The position numbers and the translations under genes were made by a program. From Pseudomonas cichorii (lineage in GTDB: Bacteria; Pseudomonadota; Gammaproteobacteria; Pseudomonadales; Pseudomonadaceae): a stretch of 64,000 bases of DNA. The notes beneath the pieces are model-generated. The model had not been told where the DNA came from and ran no database searches. It was given only the letters and a program-made list of their open reading frames with translations. This document shows, one piece after another, positions 34,247 to 42,093 of the stretch (position 1 is the stretch's first letter; each line of letters opens with the position of its first letter). The stretch lies in NCBI RefSeq assembly GCF_018343775.1, contig NZ_CP074349.1, positions 2,718,001 through 2,782,000 on the forward strand. Direction: 5' to 3'.

Positions 34247-37018
34247 ATGAGCCACCTCATGAGCCAGACCACCACCGCGGCCCAACTACAACAATGGCTG
34301 TTCGACGGGCAGGAAATTGCCCTGTTCGACCTGCGCGAACATGGCCAGTACGGCGAAGCCCATCTGTTCCATGGCGTCACGCTGCCCTATAGCCGACTGG
34401 AGCTGGATATTCGTCGCCTGGCACCCAACCCTGGCGTGCGGCTGGTGATCTATGACCAGAATGGCGGCGATATCGCTTCGCGTGCCGCCTTGCGACTGGA
34501 AGCGCTCGGCTATCGTCAGGTGCATATTCTGGAAGGGGGCGCCGATGGCTGGCAGGCCGCAGGTCTGCAACTGTTCGCGGGTGTGCATGTGCCGTCCAAG
34601 GCGTTTGGCGAACTGGTGGAAGAGGCTCGCCATACGCCGCATATCAGCGCCACCGAACTGGCGCAGCGTCAGGCTCAGGGCGAGTCGCTGATGGTGCTGG
34701 ACGGCAGACCATTCGACGAATACCGCAAGATGACCATTCCCGGTTCTGTGTGCTGCCCCAATGGCGAACTGGGTTATCGGCTGCCGGAACTGGTCCGCGA
34801 CGAACACACGCCGATCATCGTCAATTGCGCCGGGAGGACCCGCAGCATCATCGGCGCGCAGACGCTGATCGACCTGGGCGTGAAGAACCCGGTCTATGCC
34901 CTGGAAAACGGAACCCAGGGTTGGTATCTGGCCGATCTGCAACTGGAGCACGGCAGCACCCGACGCTACCCGGATGCCGTATCGCCCGAGTCGCTGGCCC
35001 TGCAGCGGGATGCCGCCCAGGCTTTGGCCGAACGTGCAGGGGTGCAGACGGTCAGCTCCAAACAGGTTACCGGCTGGGCCGCAGACAGCGGGCGTAGCCT
35101 GTTCCTGTGCGATGTACGAACCGCCGAGGAGTTTGCGGCAGGCACATTGGCGGGTGCGCAACATACGCCGGGCGGCCAGTTGATTCAGGCGACGGATTTA
35201 TATGTCGGCGTGCGTCAGGCGCGGCTGGTGCTGGTGGACGACGAAGGCATTCGCGCCCCGATTGTCGCCAGTTGGCTGAGGCAACTGGGACATGATGCCT
35301 ATGTGCTGGCTGATGGCGTGAACAGTGGTTTGTCGCTGCCTGTCGCGGGCGAGTATGTTCAGCCGGGCCTGCCGGGCATCAGCGTGCAACTGCTCGCCGA
35401 CGCCTTGAAAGACAGCACGGTAGCGCTTATCGATCTGCGTCCGAGCACAGGTTTTCGCAAAGGCCATATTGAAGGTTCACGCTGGTCGATTCGTCCGCTG
35501 CTGGCTGCCGCCGTTGCTGATGAGTCCCGGCCTCTGGTGCTGATTGCCGATGATCCGGCTCTGGCGCAACTGGCGGTAGAAGAGTTGCCACAGGCGCAGC
35601 GTCAGCAGGTGCGTCTGCTGGACGGCGGGATCAAGGCCTGGCAAACCGCCGGGCTACCGTTGCGCGAAGACAGTGCCAGCCTGGCGGACGAGCAGTGCAT
35701 CGATTTTCTGTTCTTCACTCATGACCGGCATTCCGGCAACAAGGACGCTGCCCGCCAGTACCTGGCCTGGGAAATCGGTCTGCTGGGGCAGATGACCGAG
35801 CAGGAAATTGCCAGCCTCAAGCCCTTATCCGCAAAAAAGCCTGAGCGCCCGTCACAGAACCCCTTGGTCAAGACCCGGTTGATCCATGCCGCGCGTACGG
35901 CCAAGGGCAGTGGCGTGCGCGGGGTGAATGTACCGGTTTCGCGCATGAGCACCGTACTGTTCGACAGCCTCGGGCAGATGCGCGATATCCGCAAGCGCCG
36001 CGATACCGAGCGCCTGTTGAGCTATGGGGCGAGGGGCAATCCAACGGGATTTGCCCTGGAAGACCTCGTGACTGAACTGGAAGGCGGCTATCGCACCCGA
36101 TTGTTCAGCACCGGCCTTGCGGCAGTGGCGCAGACTTTCCTGGCCTATCTGCGCCCCGGCGATCATGTCCTGATAACCGATGCCGTGTATTCGCCGGTGC
36201 GGCGTGTGGCCCGTGACTTCCTTGAGCCATTCGGCATTCAGGTCAGCTATTTCAGGGCCGACGGCCAGGGGCTGGAAGGGCAACTGCAGGCCAATACCCG
36301 CATGGTCTACACCGAAGTGCCGGGTTCGTTGCTCTACGAACTCTGCGACTTGCCGGCCATTGCCGCGCTGTGCAAACCACGAAACATCCTGCTGGCGGTG
36401 GACAACACCTGGGGCTCGGCCTACCTCTATCGGCCACTGGAGCTGGGCGCGGACATTTCCATCATGGCCCTGACCAAGTACCTGTGCGGTCATAGCGATG
36501 TGGTGATGGGCAGCGTCTGCACCCGTGAAGACGTCTGGCAGCCGCTGGGAAGGATGAGCGACACCTTCGGCAATGCGGTCAGCCCCGATGACGCCTATCT
36601 GGTCCTGCGCGGTGCCCGCACCCTGGCTTCACGCATGGAAACCCACGAGCGCCAGGCCCTTGAAGTCGCGTACTGGCTGAACGAACAACCGCAAGTCCGC
36701 CGTGTTTTCCATCCAGCCTTGCCGGACCACCCCGGCCACGCCCTGTGGAAGCGCGACTTCACCGGCAGCAACGGCTTGCTGTCCTTCGAGTTCGAGTCCT
36801 CGGACCCGGGTCAGCTGGAGCGCTTTATCGGCGCGTTGCAACTGTTCGGGCTCGGTGCTTCATGGGGCGGCTACGAAAGCCTGATCACCGTGGCCAACGT
36901 CAGTGATCGCGACAATGAAGCCGATCGACTGCTCAACCCGGTGTTGCGCTTGCATATCGGGCTGGAGGATGTGGCAGCGTTGATCGAGGATTTGCAGAGG
37001 GGGTTTGGGCGAGGATGA
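34247..37018 (+). CDS. four-rhodanese / Cys-Met-metabolism PLP lyase fusion
   Basis: 923 aa. Four rhodanese-like domains (about 8-115, 135-240, 270-370, 385-475) are joined by a linker (about 480-565) to a Cys/Met metabolism PLP enzyme domain (about 570-923). Only domain 2 has the sulfur-carrying loop with cysteine (NCAGRTRS, Cys194). Domains 1, 3 and 4 have YDQNGG, VDDEGIR and ADDPALA at that place and cannot carry persulfide. The PLP part keeps YGARGNPTG, YRTRLFSTG, DNTWGSAYL and the PLP lysine in LTKYLCGHSD (Lys744). It resembles cystathionine beta/gamma-lyases, so it may release a thiol or sulfide that is passed to Cys194 (inference). Met5 (34259) is an alternative start. Confidence 0.88.
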   Translation: MSHLMSQTTTAAQLQQWLFDGQEIALFDLREHGQYGEAHLFHGVTLPYSRLELDIRRLAPNPGVRLVIYDQNGGDIASRAALRLEALGYRQVHILEGGADGWQAAGLQLFAGVHVPSKAFGELVEEARHTPHISATELAQRQAQGESLMVLDGRPFDEYRKMTIPGSVCCPNGELGYRLPELVRDEHTPIIVNCAGRTRSIIGAQTLIDLGVKNPVYALENGTQGWYLADLQLEHGSTRRYPDAVSPESLALQRDAAQALAERAGVQTVSSKQVTGWAADSGRSLFLCDVRTAEEFAAGTLAGAQHTPGGQLIQATDLYVGVRQARLVLVDDEGIRAPIVASWLRQLGHDAYVLADGVNSGLSLPVAGEYVQPGLPGISVQLLADALKDSTVALIDLRPSTGFRKGHIEGSRWSIRPLLAAAVADESRPLVLIADDPALAQLAVEELPQAQRQQVRLLDGGIKAWQTAGLPLREDSASLADEQCIDFLFFTHDRHSGNKDAARQYLAWEIGLLGQMTEQEIASLKPLSAKKPERPSQNPLVKTRLIHAARTAKGSGVRGVNVPVSRMSTVLFDSLGQMRDIRKRRDTERLLSYGARGNPTGFALEDLVTELEGGYRTRLFSTGLAAVAQTFLAYLRPGDHVLITDAVYSPVRRVARDFLEPFGIQVSYFRADGQGLEGQLQANTRMVYTEVPGSLLYELCDLPAIAALCKPRNILLAVDNTWGSAYLYRPLELGADISIMALTKYLCGHSDVVMGSVCTREDVWQPLGRMSDTFGNAVSPDDAYLVLRGARTLASRMETHERQALEVAYWLNEQPQVRRVFHPALPDHPGHALWKRDFTGSNGLLSFEFESSDPGQLERFIGALQLFGLGASWGGYESLITVANVSDRDNEADRLLNPVLRLHIGLEDVAALIEDLQRGFGRG

Positions 37019-37019
37019 A

Positions 37020-37065
37020 AGCTGCAAGCCTCAAGTCAAAAGCGTGTAGTTTAAAACTTGCAGCT
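37020..37065. repeat. inverted repeat AGCTGCAAG / CTTGCAGCT
   Basis: Nine-base arms separated by 28 bases, starting at the stop codon of the fusion gene. Sequences of this kind are common between Pseudomonas operons; may end the long operon. No T-run follows. Confidence 0.45.
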
Positions 37066-37073
37066 CAACTAAA

Positions 37074-37088
37074 TGTTATTTCATAACA
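37074..37088. promoter_or_regulatory. Zur-type operator
   Basis: TGTTATTTCATAACA, a perfect 6-3-6 palindrome flanked by AA, close to the gamma-proteobacterial Zur consensus TGTTATAATATAACA. It lies 54 bases before the first gene of the metal ABC transporter operon and so should repress it when zinc is plentiful. The Zur assignment is from consensus recall. Confidence 0.72.
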
Positions 37089-37141
37089 AAATGCCGAATG
37101 GTCGTGTAATACTGTAACGAATCGTTGCAGGCTACTCTCCC

Positions 37142-37273
37142 GTGAAAGCTCCCCGCGCTCCCTCTGTTGCAGGTTCCGTTCTGGCTCAATCGGCTTTGAA
37201 GCGGGTCCTGCTGGCTCTCGGTATTTTGCTGTTGTTATGGCTGGCCATTGTCTGGTCGGTGGCTATTCCATGA
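37142..37273 (+). CDS. 43-residue single-span membrane peptide leading the metal transporter operon
   Basis: A GTG-start frame of 43 aa: basic, Ser/Ala-rich N-terminus, then one strongly hydrophobic segment (ALGILLLLWLAIVWSVAIP, about residues 25-43) at the very C-terminus. Its stop codon overlaps the ATG of the ATPase gene (ATGA), the pattern of a genuinely translated leader. A weak GCAGG ribosome site lies about 10 bases upstream; a TAA at 37115 closes the frame behind it. No named family recognised. It could be a small transporter accessory subunit or simply a coupling leader. Confidence 0.55.
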   Translation: MKAPRAPSVAGSVLAQSALKRVLLALGILLLLWLAIVWSVAIP

Positions 37274-38019
37274 GTGCCGCCATTGCTCTGGACAATCTGA
37301 CCGTCGCTTACGAACGCCGTCCGGCGGTGCATCACATCAGTGGTCGTTTCGAGGCGGGTAGCCTGACTGCCATCGTCGGCCCCAATGGTGCGGGCAAGTC
37401 CACGCTGATCAAGACCATTGCCGGGACCATGAAGCCAGCGGCGGGGCGTGTGGATCGAGGCCGGTTGGCGACCCGCACGTTGGGTTATCTGCCACAGGCG
37501 GCGGAGATCGATCGTAGTTTTCCCTTGAGCGTGGCCGATACCGTGGCCATGGGTGCTTGGCACAGCATCGGCCCGTTTCGCGGCCTGACTCGCAATCACG
37601 CCAGGCTCACCCGGGATGCGCTGAAAACCGTCGGGCTTGAGGGCTTTGAGGCGCGCAGCATCGGATCTCTGTCCTCCGGGCAGTTCCAGCGGGTGCTGTT
37701 CGCACGGCTGCTATTGCAGGACGCCTCGGTGATTCTGCTGGACGAGCCTTTTACCGCCATCGATGCCCGCACCACCCGCGATCTGCTGGAGCTGGTCCGG
37801 GTCTGGCATGGGCAGGGACGCACCGTCATTGCGGTGTTGCACGATATCGATCAGGTCCGTCAGCACTTTCCGCAAACCCTGTTGATGGCCCGCGAAACCA
37901 TTGCCTGGGGAGCGACAGCCGAAGTATTGAGCGATGCCAATCTGCGGCGCGCCCGCAATATGGCCGAGTTCTGGAGTGCGGATGCTCAGGTCTGCGATAC
38001 CGAAGGTGAGCATTCATGA
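37270..38019 (+). CDS. metal (zinc/manganese) ABC transporter ATP-binding protein
   Basis: 249 aa, ZnuC/AztA/MntB-type ATPase. Walker A GPNGAGKST near residue 37, signature LSSGQFQRVLFARLL, Walker B VILLDEPFTAID and H-loop VLHDIDQV are present. The frame is open for 11 codons upstream, but the ATG at 37270 overlaps the stop of the small peptide gene. The operon is complete with permease and cluster A-I binding protein. Metal inferred as zinc from the upstream Zur-type site. Confidence 0.9.
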   Translation: MSAAIALDNLTVAYERRPAVHHISGRFEAGSLTAIVGPNGAGKSTLIKTIAGTMKPAAGRVDRGRLATRTLGYLPQAAEIDRSFPLSVADTVAMGAWHSIGPFRGLTRNHARLTRDALKTVGLEGFEARSIGSLSSGQFQRVLFARLLLQDASVILLDEPFTAIDARTTRDLLELVRVWHGQGRTVIAVLHDIDQVRQHFPQTLLMARETIAWGATAEVLSDANLRRARNMAEFWSADAQVCDTEGEHS

Positions 38020-38885
38020 TGCTCTATGCCACGCTGATCGAGCCTTTTGTCGAGTTCGGTTTCATGCGCCGGGCTTTGGTGGCCTGCCTCGCGTTGGGAG
38101 TCGGTTCCGGTCCGGTGGGTGTGTTGCTGATGTTGCGGCGCATGAGCCTGGTGGGGGATGCCATGAGCCATGCGGTCCTGCCGGGCGCGGCACTGGGTTT
38201 CATGGTGGCAGGCCTGTCGCTGCCGGCCATGGGCATTGGCGGTCTGATCGCCGGGCTTGCCGTGGCTTTGCTGTCTGGGCTGGTCAGCCGCCTGACCGCC
38301 TTGCGCGAAGACGCCAGCTTCGCCAGTTTCTACCTGACCTCACTGGCTGCCGGAGTATTGATCGTCTCCATGCACGGCTCCAGTGTCGATCTGCTGCACG
38401 TGCTGTTCGGCACCATCCTGGCCATCGATGACAGCGCGATCTATATGGTCGGCGGCATTGCGTCATTCACCCTTATCCTGCTGGCCGTGATCTATCGCCC
38501 GCTGGTGCTCGAATGTTTCGATCCGGGATTCCTGCGTGCCGTTGGCGGCATGGGTTCGCTGTACCACGTGCTGTTTCTGCTGCTGGTCGTTTTGAACCTG
38601 GTGGCGGGTTTTCAGGCGCTCGGCACGCTGATGGCGGTGGGCATGATGATGCTGCCCGCCACGGCTGCCCGGTTCTGGGCCAGCTCATTGAGTGCCCTGA
38701 TGCTGATCTCGACGGTATTGGCGACCGTTTCGGGGCTGATCGGCCTGATCGTTTCCTATCACCTTGGCGTGGCGTCCGGGCCGGCCATCGTTCTGACCGC
38801 CAGCGTCTTTTATGGCTTTTCGCTGCTGTTCGGCCGCACGGGCATCTTGCGTCGACTGTTTCCAAAACCCCACCTGGCCAACTGA
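38016..38885 (+). CDS. metal ABC transporter permease
   Basis: 289 aa, ABC-3 family integral membrane permease with about eight hydrophobic segments. Seen: the family pattern GPVGVLLMLRRMSLVGDAMSHAVLPG (in pieces LLMLRRMSLVGDA and SHAVLPGAALGF), RLTALREDASFASFYL and TLMAVGMMMLPATAARFWA. It pairs with the upstream ATPase, whose stop overlaps its ATG by four bases. One permease gene means a homodimer. Confidence 0.92.
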   Translation: MMLYATLIEPFVEFGFMRRALVACLALGVGSGPVGVLLMLRRMSLVGDAMSHAVLPGAALGFMVAGLSLPAMGIGGLIAGLAVALLSGLVSRLTALREDASFASFYLTSLAAGVLIVSMHGSSVDLLHVLFGTILAIDDSAIYMVGGIASFTLILLAVIYRPLVLECFDPGFLRAVGGMGSLYHVLFLLLVVLNLVAGFQALGTLMAVGMMMLPATAARFWASSLSALMLISTVLATVSGLIGLIVSYHLGVASGPAIVLTASVFYGFSLLFGRTGILRRLFPKPHLAN

Positions 38886-38897
38886 AAAGGGCATGTC

Positions 38898-39791
38898 ATG
38901 AAACGATTGATGATGTTGAGCTCGATGGCGGCGATTGCGCTGTCGGCGTTTGCAAGTCTTGCCCAGGCCAAGCCTCTTGAGGCGGTGGCTTCGTTCACGG
39001 TGATTGCCGATATGGTCAGCAATGTCGGCGGCGATCGGGTTCACGTGACCTCGCTGATCGGCCCCAATGGCGACCCCCATGTTTACGAACCCACCCCGCG
39101 TGATGCCCAGGCACTGAAGAGCGCTGACCTTACCTTTGTCAGCGGCCTGCATCTGGAAGGCTGGATGGACCGCCTGATCAAGGCGTCCGGCTACAAGGGC
39201 CAGCCGGTTGTGTTGTCCGAGGGCATCAAGACCCGTTACATGCAGGAAGACGGCAAGCTCATCACCGATCCCCATGCCTGGAACAGCGCCGCCAACGGGG
39301 TGATCTATGTGCGCAATATCATGACCGCGCTCAAGAAGGCGGACCCTGAAGGTGCCAGCGTCTACGAGGCCAATGGTCAACGCTATATCGTGCAATTGCA
39401 GGAGCTTGACCTCTATGCCCGTGATCAGGTCCAGTCGGTGCCCGAGTCGAAACGCAAGATTCTCACGTCCCACGATGCGTTCGGTTATTTCGGTGACGCC
39501 TATGGCGTGACCTTCCTGTCACCCTTGGGTTTCTCTACCGAGTCGGAAGCGTCGGCGGCAGATGTCGCAAAACTGATCCGCCAGATCAAGAGCGAGCACG
39601 TGACGGCCTATTTCTTCGAAAACTCCGGTGATCCTCGGCTGGTCAAGCAGATCGCCGATGCCAGTGGCGCGCAGCCGGGGGGTGAGCTATACGTCGAGGC
39701 CTTGTCACCCGCGGATGGCCCGGCGGCCAGCTATGCGCAGATGTTTCGCTATAACGTCGACAAGCTGACGGCGGCAATGAAGGGTAAATGA
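38898..39791 (+). CDS. metal ABC transporter substrate-binding protein (cluster A-I, no His-rich loop)
   Basis: 297 aa. Signal peptide to about residue 24 (SLAQA). Ligand positions expected for zinc/manganese binding proteins are visible: His in GDPHVYEPTPRDA, His in TDPHAWNSAANG, His in LTSHDAFGYF and an acidic residue in the FENSGDPRL segment. The His/Asp-rich flexible loop of ZnuA is absent, as in AztC and in manganese binders such as PsaA/MntC. So the protein may be an AztC-like zinc binder or a manganese binder; the Zur-type site favours zinc. Good ribosome site (AAAAGGG). Ends before a strong hairpin. Confidence 0.9.
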   Translation: MKRLMMLSSMAAIALSAFASLAQAKPLEAVASFTVIADMVSNVGGDRVHVTSLIGPNGDPHVYEPTPRDAQALKSADLTFVSGLHLEGWMDRLIKASGYKGQPVVLSEGIKTRYMQEDGKLITDPHAWNSAANGVIYVRNIMTALKKADPEGASVYEANGQRYIVQLQELDLYARDQVQSVPESKRKILTSHDAFGYFGDAYGVTFLSPLGFSTESEASAADVAKLIRQIKSEHVTAYFFENSGDPRLVKQIADASGAQPGGELYVEALSPADGPAASYAQMFRYNVDKLTAAMKGK

Positions 39792-39793
39792 TG

Positions 39794-39829
39794 GTGTGCA
39801 GACTGCGGGAGCTCCCACAGTCTGCACAC
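39794..39829. terminator. 12-bp-stem hairpin between convergent genes
   Basis: GTGTGCAGACTG and CAGTCTGCACAC form a perfect 12-bp stem around a 12-base loop, between the metal-binding-protein gene (plus) and galM (minus). It should end both transcripts. Confidence 0.8.
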
Positions 39830-39832
39830 TTC

Positions 39833-40981
39833 TCAATGAGTCAGAAACTTGAAGATGGTGGTCTGGGTGTAAGCCTTGCCAGGGTCCAGTCGCGTACTGG
39901 GGAAGGCGGGCTGGTTGGGCGCATCGGGGTAGTGCTGGGTTTCCAGGGTGAAGGCACCCCAATGCGGATAGACCTTGCCGGCCTTGCCATGAATGCTGCC
40001 ATCCAGGAAATTGCCGGTATACAACTGCACGCCGGGCTCGGTGGTGAACAGTTGCAAGTGACGGCCTGACTGCGGGTCACTGACTTCTGCCGCAAGTTTG
40101 CTGATGTCACCCTTGGTGTCCAGCACCCAGTTGAAGTCAAAGCCGCCTTGTTTGGGCTCAGCGTACTTGAGCTGTTGATGGTCGGCCTTGATGTTCTTGC
40201 CGATGGCCGTTGGCTTGAGGAAGTCCATGGACGTGCCAGCCACCGGGGCCAGCTCACCGGTAGGGATCAGCTTGTCGTTGACCGGCGTGTAACGGGAAGC
40301 GTGCAGGGTGGCCACCTGCTGGAGAATATCGCCGTTGCCCGCGCCCGCCAGATTGAAATAGCTGTGGTTGGTCAGGTTCAGCACCGTGGGCTTGTCGGTG
40401 GTGGCGCGGTAGTCGATCTTCAGCTCGTTCTGGTCGTTGAGGCTATAGGTGACTTCTGTCAGCAACGCGCCGGGAAAACCCATCTCGCCATCGGGCGACA
40501 GGTAGCTAAGCTTCACCCCGACCGAGCCATTGGCCTTGATGCTTTCGGCTTTCCAGATACGCTTGTCGAAACCCTGATTGCCGCCATGCAGCGCATTGGT
40601 CTTGTCGTTGAGCGGGACGCGGTAGGTCTTGTCGTCCAGCTTGAAGGTGCCGCCCGCCAGTCGGTTGCCGAAACGACCGATGGTTGCACCGAAATACACG
40701 GTGCCGTTGGCCTGATAGCCCTGCACATCATCGAAGCCCAGAACGACGTCTTCGACCTTGCCGTTCCTGTCCGGAACCTTGAGCGATTGCAGGGTTGCGC
40801 CATAGGTAATGATGCTGGCCTGCAGGCCGTGACTGTTTTGCAGGGTGTACTTCTCGATGGGCGTACCATCGGGCAGTTTGCCGAAGAGGCCATGTTCGCT
40901 GGACAGTGCGGCGGCTTGTGCGGTCAGGGTGGCGATCATCAGTGACAGTCCAAGGCTGCTGAGAAGAGCGTGATTTTTCAT
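39833..40981 (-). CDS. galM: exported aldose 1-epimerase (mutarotase)
   Basis: 382 aa. It interconverts alpha and beta anomers of aldoses such as L-arabinose or galactose. A signal peptide (MKNHALLSSLGLSLMIATLTAQA) sends it to the periplasm, which is a common form in pseudomonads. Seen: GATLQSLKVPDR near 60, the NRLAGGTFKLD region, the catalytic His in LTNHSYFNLAG and the conserved Glu in LETQHYPDAPNQ. It is divergent from the L-arabinolactonase gene (210-base gap with shared motifs), so it is likely part of the same arabinose regulon. Confidence 0.92.
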   Translation of the reverse strand: MKNHALLSSLGLSLMIATLTAQAAALSSEHGLFGKLPDGTPIEKYTLQNSHGLQASIITYGATLQSLKVPDRNGKVEDVVLGFDDVQGYQANGTVYFGATIGRFGNRLAGGTFKLDDKTYRVPLNDKTNALHGGNQGFDKRIWKAESIKANGSVGVKLSYLSPDGEMGFPGALLTEVTYSLNDQNELKIDYRATTDKPTVLNLTNHSYFNLAGAGNGDILQQVATLHASRYTPVNDKLIPTGELAPVAGTSMDFLKPTAIGKNIKADHQQLKYAEPKQGGFDFNWVLDTKGDISKLAAEVSDPQSGRHLQLFTTEPGVQLYTGNFLDGSIHGKAGKVYPHWGAFTLETQHYPDAPNQPAFPSTRLDPGKAYTQTTIFKFLTH

Positions 40982-41063
40982 CTGTTCTACTCACTTTTAT
41001 TGTTGTTGTGAAAGGAGAAGGTGACGCAACGCATCTCTGGGTTTTGCTGTCAGACAGCAAATT

Positions 41064-41082
41064 GGTAAGACTATTTGATCGG
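41064..41082 (+). promoter_or_regulatory. putative arabinose-regulon operator, copy A
   Basis: GGTAAGACTATTTGATCGG lies between galM and the lactonase gene. It matches GGTATGACTATTTAACGGG in front of araF (16 of 19 bases). Shared site for an unknown regulator, inferred from conservation only. Confidence 0.55.
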
Positions 41083-41137
41083 TTTTAATCCGATGCAAGG
41101 ATTTATAGACGATAAAAAGCCGCTTGAAAAATAAATC

Positions 41138-41150
41138 GTAATACTATTTA
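41138..41150 (+). promoter_or_regulatory. putative arabinose-regulon half site, copy B
   Basis: GTAATACTATTTA, 71 bases downstream of copy A; shares the GTAnnACTATTT core. Weaker than copies A and C. Confidence 0.35.
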
Positions 41151-41191
41151 GTAGAGGCAGTTCCTAAGAAAAATAAAAAAGGACACCGTCC

Positions 41192-42064
41192 ATGCAATGG
41201 CAGCCGCTATCCGAGCACCGTTTCAAACTGGCTGAAGCCCCTTTCTGGGACCTTGATCAGCAAGCCTTGTACTGGGTCGACATTGCCGGGCGTCTGGCCT
41301 GCAGGCTGGTCCAGGGTCAATACAGCCAATGGCGTCTGCCTGAGGCGGTTTCCGCATTCATTCCCACCGACAAGGGCGATGCCCTGGTGACTCTGGCCAG
41401 CGGCGTATACCGCCTGAGCCTCGAATCGCCTAAAACCTCCATTTCATTGCTGTGCGTGGCCGATCCTGTCGCGGGCAACCGCGCCAACGAATCCCGTTGC
41501 GACGCTCAGGGCCGCCTGTGGCTGGGCAGCATGCAGAACAATCTGGATGACGAAGGTGGCGACTTGCCGTTGGTACGCCGCTCCGGTGGCCTGTTTCGCG
41601 TAGACCCGGATGCAAGGGTCACGCACTTGCTGGACAGGCAGGGCATCGTCAACACCCTTTTGTGGAATGCCCAGGGCACAGTGCTCTACAGCGCCGATAC
41701 CCTTGATGGCGTTATCTACCAATACCCGATTCTGACTGACGACAGCTTGGGCGAGCGTCAGGTGTGGGCGCACGAACACCCCCGCGGCGTACCGGACGGT
41801 TCGGCCATGGATGCCGAAGGCTATGTCTGGAATGCCCGCTGGGGGGGGAGCTGCCTGATCCGCTTTGCCCCCGATGGCAGCGTTGATCGGGTGATCGACC
41901 TGCCTGTCAGTCATCCCACCAGTTGTGTTTTTGGCGGCCCCGGCCTGTCTACGCTCTATGTCACCAGCGCTGCACCGGCCGATGCCCATGGCCAGTTCGA
42001 TGGCGCGCTACTCAAGGCCGACGTGGGTGTTGCCGGGCAGCTTTGCCCGCGCTTCGCAGGCTGA
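41192..42064 (+). CDS. SMP-30/gluconolactonase family, probable L-arabinolactonase
   Basis: 290 aa, cytosolic six-bladed beta-propeller lactonase. Seen: the metal-ligand Glu in FKLAEAPFWDLDQQALYWVDI (short form EAPFWD), NRANESRCDAQGRLWLGSM with substrate/metal residues, the LWNAQGTVLYSADT segment with Asn, and GVPDGSAMDAEGYVWNARWGG with the catalytic Asp. It would hydrolyse L-arabinono-1,4-lactone in the oxidative pathway; the family alone also allows glucono- or galactonolactone. A strong AAAAGGA ribosome site precedes the ATG. The SDR gene follows 29 bases later and the arabinose importer after it. Confidence 0.85.
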   Translation: MQWQPLSEHRFKLAEAPFWDLDQQALYWVDIAGRLACRLVQGQYSQWRLPEAVSAFIPTDKGDALVTLASGVYRLSLESPKTSISLLCVADPVAGNRANESRCDAQGRLWLGSMQNNLDDEGGDLPLVRRSGGLFRVDPDARVTHLLDRQGIVNTLLWNAQGTVLYSADTLDGVIYQYPILTDDSLGERQVWAHEHPRGVPDGSAMDAEGYVWNARWGGSCLIRFAPDGSVDRVIDLPVSHPTSCVFGGPGLSTLYVTSAAPADAHGQFDGALLKADVGVAGQLCPRFAG

Positions 42065-42093
42065 ATTTTCATTGCATTCAAGGAGAGTTGAAC

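Noticed and set aside
34286..35164. Long open frame of 292 codons on the minus strand opposite the rhodanese fusion
   Set aside because: Shadow of the GC-rich fusion gene: no ribosome site, low-complexity composition, and the plus-strand frame has clear domains.
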